Of a DNA stretch of 45,392 nt, positions 43,813 through 45,392 are shown in pieces. The DNA is from Cudoniella acicularis (lineage: Eukaryota > Ascomycota > Leotiomycetes > Helotiales > Helotiaceae): contig JAAMPI010000285.1 of NCBI GenBank assembly GCA_013054445.1, positions 1 to 45,392 on the forward strand. Direction: 5' to 3'. How positions within the stretch are numbered: the first letter of the stretch is position 1; each line of letters starts with the position of its first letter. Below the pieces are notes generated by a model. The model ran no database searches. It was given only the letters and a program-made list of their open reading frames with translations, and was not told the DNA's origin. The translations under genes were made by a program, and so were the position numbers.

Positions 43813-45091
43813 ATGTCATCCCCTACCCGCGTTGGTCTCATCGGCCTCTCGGGTACACCACCAAACGAGTATGAAGGTGTCTCCTGGACTCCAAACGCCC
43901 ATTTGCCCTACCTAACAACATCTCCACACTTTAAAATTGTCGCACTCCTTAATAGTTCTGTTGAATCAGCCAAGGCAGCAATTGCAAGATATAGCTTATC
44001 CCCGCAAACCAAAGCATATGGGGACCCCGAAGGCAAGTAATCCTTTCTCTATCAGGACGAACATGCTACTTATTTGCTTTCTTAAGATCTCGCAGCAGAT
44101 AAAGACGTTGACCTCGTCGTCTGCAGCGTACGCGTTGACCGGCATTTCCTCACCGTCCGTCCCAGCATCATAGCCGGGAAAACCATCTTCGTTGAATGGC
44201 CACTGGAGAAGAACGTTGCTGTGGCACGGGAAATGGAATCTCTTGCTCTGAAGCACAATGCCAAAACAATCGTCGGCGCACAAGGCTCGTTCGATCCTTA
44301 TGTGCGGAAAATTCGTGAGATCATCGACAGTGGGAGAATTGGGAAGTTTTTGTCGAGCAATATTTACGGAGCGTTGGGGAATGCGGGACCAACGGAGAGT
44401 AAAAACGTGAGGTATTTTTTGAACAGGGAAGTAGGGGGGAATGTGGTGACAATTCGGTTCGGACATGCCACTGAATTCGTCACTGCTGGTATGTCGACCC
44501 TCTTTCCCCTATCTCCCGCTTTACATTTCAACTTTCAAGCTAACTGACAAAATTCCAGCTTTCGGAGAATTCAAAATCTGGCATAGTCTCCTCTCCAACC
44601 GTCTGACAACCAAAGACATCGTCGACTCCTCCCAAAACAAAACAATCATCAAAAGCGCCCCAAACGACGTCCCCGATCAAATCATGCTCCAAGCCTTCGT
44701 AGGCTCCTCCAATGCCCCCCTCACCCTCCATTTCCGCGGCGGATCCACCTTCCCCGGCACACCAGCCACAGACTGGCGCATCCAAGGAAGCAAAGGCGAA
44801 TTGCGCCTCACTTCCTCATCGGAAAGCCTAAATGTGGGAAGAGAGGACACGAAATTAGAGTTATATGATGCGGAGACAGGGAAGGTGGAAGTGATTGTGC
44901 CGGAGAGGGATGAGTGGGATGGGTTGAGGTTGCAGGCGAGGAATATTGCAAGGGAGTATGAGGCGTGGAGGAAGGGGGAGTGGGTTCCTGATTTTACTTG
45001 GGCGGTTAAGAGGCATGAGATGATTGAGGGGATGTGGAAGAAGTATGATGAGGATTTGGTTCGTTTGGAGAGGATGGGCGCTTCTGGCTAG
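43813..45091 (+). CDS. Gal80-like / Gfo-Idh-MocA family NAD(P)-binding protein
   Basis: Exons 43813-44032, 44087-44488 and 44559-45091 give 384 aa. The first intron uses a GC donor (GCAAGT...AAG); only that splice restores the conserved GDPEDLAADKDVDLVVCSVRVD. The second intron is GTATGT...CCAG. The N-terminal Rossmann fold shows VGLIGLSG near residue 7, DVDLVV at 80-85 and an E110-W-P motif in FVEWPLEKN where catalytic Gfo/Idh/MocA enzymes have EKP. The Trp for Lys change is the pattern of Gal80-type members that bind NAD(P) without dehydrogenase activity, so a regulatory or non-catalytic role is possible; a dehydrogenase with altered chemistry remains open. The C-terminal alpha/beta domain holds FRGGSTFPGTPATDWRIQGSKGELRLTS-type dimer and substrate sheet features. 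No lesions. Confidence 0.87.
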
Positions 45092-45392
45092 AACGCATAT
45101 TTTCATAACGGAGGCCGAGTGGTGTTCAGCCGAAACTTTTTATTTCTAAGGTTTGTCTTCAATATTGTCAATTCTAAGTCTAGGCTGCTCGATGGGTACC
45201 CGTGGGTAGGAGTAAGGAGAGTTACTCCTACCCGCGGGTATACCCATGTACGGGTACCCATCTACGGATAGACCCGCGGGTAGGTGGGCATACCCGTGGG
45301 TTACCAAGAACCCGTATAAAAATGAAGATATACTTTTATTTAATCTTTTAATTATTTCTCCTAATTACCTTTCTTATACTCTACTAGTATAT
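45092..45392. other. 3' flank and edge of the window
   Basis: Holds the palindromic GGGTA/TACCC-rich repeat (45190-45320) followed by AT-rich DNA to the window end. No gene. Confidence 0.5.
45190..45320. repeat. Palindromic GGGTA/TACCC-rich repeat with a long hairpin
   Basis: A 12-bp perfect stem, GGGTAGGAGTAA (45204-45215) and its inverse (45222-45233), surrounds a 6-nt loop and extends outward to about 20 bp with few mismatches. Further palindromic units such as CCCGCGGGTA and CGGGTACCC follow at 45231, 45253 and 45272, so TACCC/GGGTA occurs many times within 130 bp. Such arrays occur in fungal minisatellites and mobile-element ends. Not telomeric (no TTAGGG). Confidence 0.65.

Overview
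The window reads as nuclear DNA of a filamentous ascomycete (Pezizomycotina). Genes are split by short introns of about 45-135 nt with GT(A/G)AGT-like donors, intergenic DNA is AT-rich, and HET-domain, Zn2Cys6 and fungal STAND-type N-terminal families are present. A leotiomycete is my guess from the feel of the proteins; the sequence does not prove it.

Left third (1-15.1 kb): mostly decayed accessory genes. These are a ubiquitin-like-domain protein with in-frame stops that runs off the left edge, a large unknown protein split by a +1 shift at an A8 run, a relic of a Ser/Thr-rich surface protein, a Zn2Cys6 transcription factor that has lost its first two zinc Cys, and a multi-pass membrane protein with several stops and frame changes. 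One intact gene sits among them: a 77-residue, six-cysteine secreted protein (12027-12333), a candidate effector.

Centre (16-30 kb): three intact HET-domain genes in tandem on the minus strand. The largest (16079-23213, eight exons, about 2209 aa) joins an N-terminal Hsp90-like ATPase, a NO VEIN-type C-terminal domain whose catalytic lysine position is Ala, and a C-terminal HET domain. The last two share one uninterrupted exon. The second (24164-26104) is a plain 646-aa HET protein. The third (27020-29735) is an 832-aa membrane-anchored HET protein whose stem is built from three repeated, phase-1 exon modules.

30-36 kb: an RBR (RING-IBR-RING) ubiquitin-ligase-like gene with two in-frame TAG codons exactly where Trp is expected, then an intact 707-aa protein with a fungal STAND-type N-terminal domain but no NACHT/NB-ARC.

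Right part (36-45 kb): conserved genes. These are a ZNF830/CCDC16-like zinc-finger protein, a BYE1-like PHD-TFIIS-SPOC elongation factor on the opposite strand, an RGG-rich conserved fungal protein with an apparent frameshift in its linker, and a Gal80/Gfo-Idh-MocA-like protein with a GC-AG intron. The window ends in a palindromic GGGTA/TACCC-rich repeat.

Together 1-36 kb looks like an accessory self/non-self recognition island, with intact HET genes among pseudogenes, next to a conserved housekeeping block. No tRNA, rRNA, CRISPR array or intact transposase was seen.
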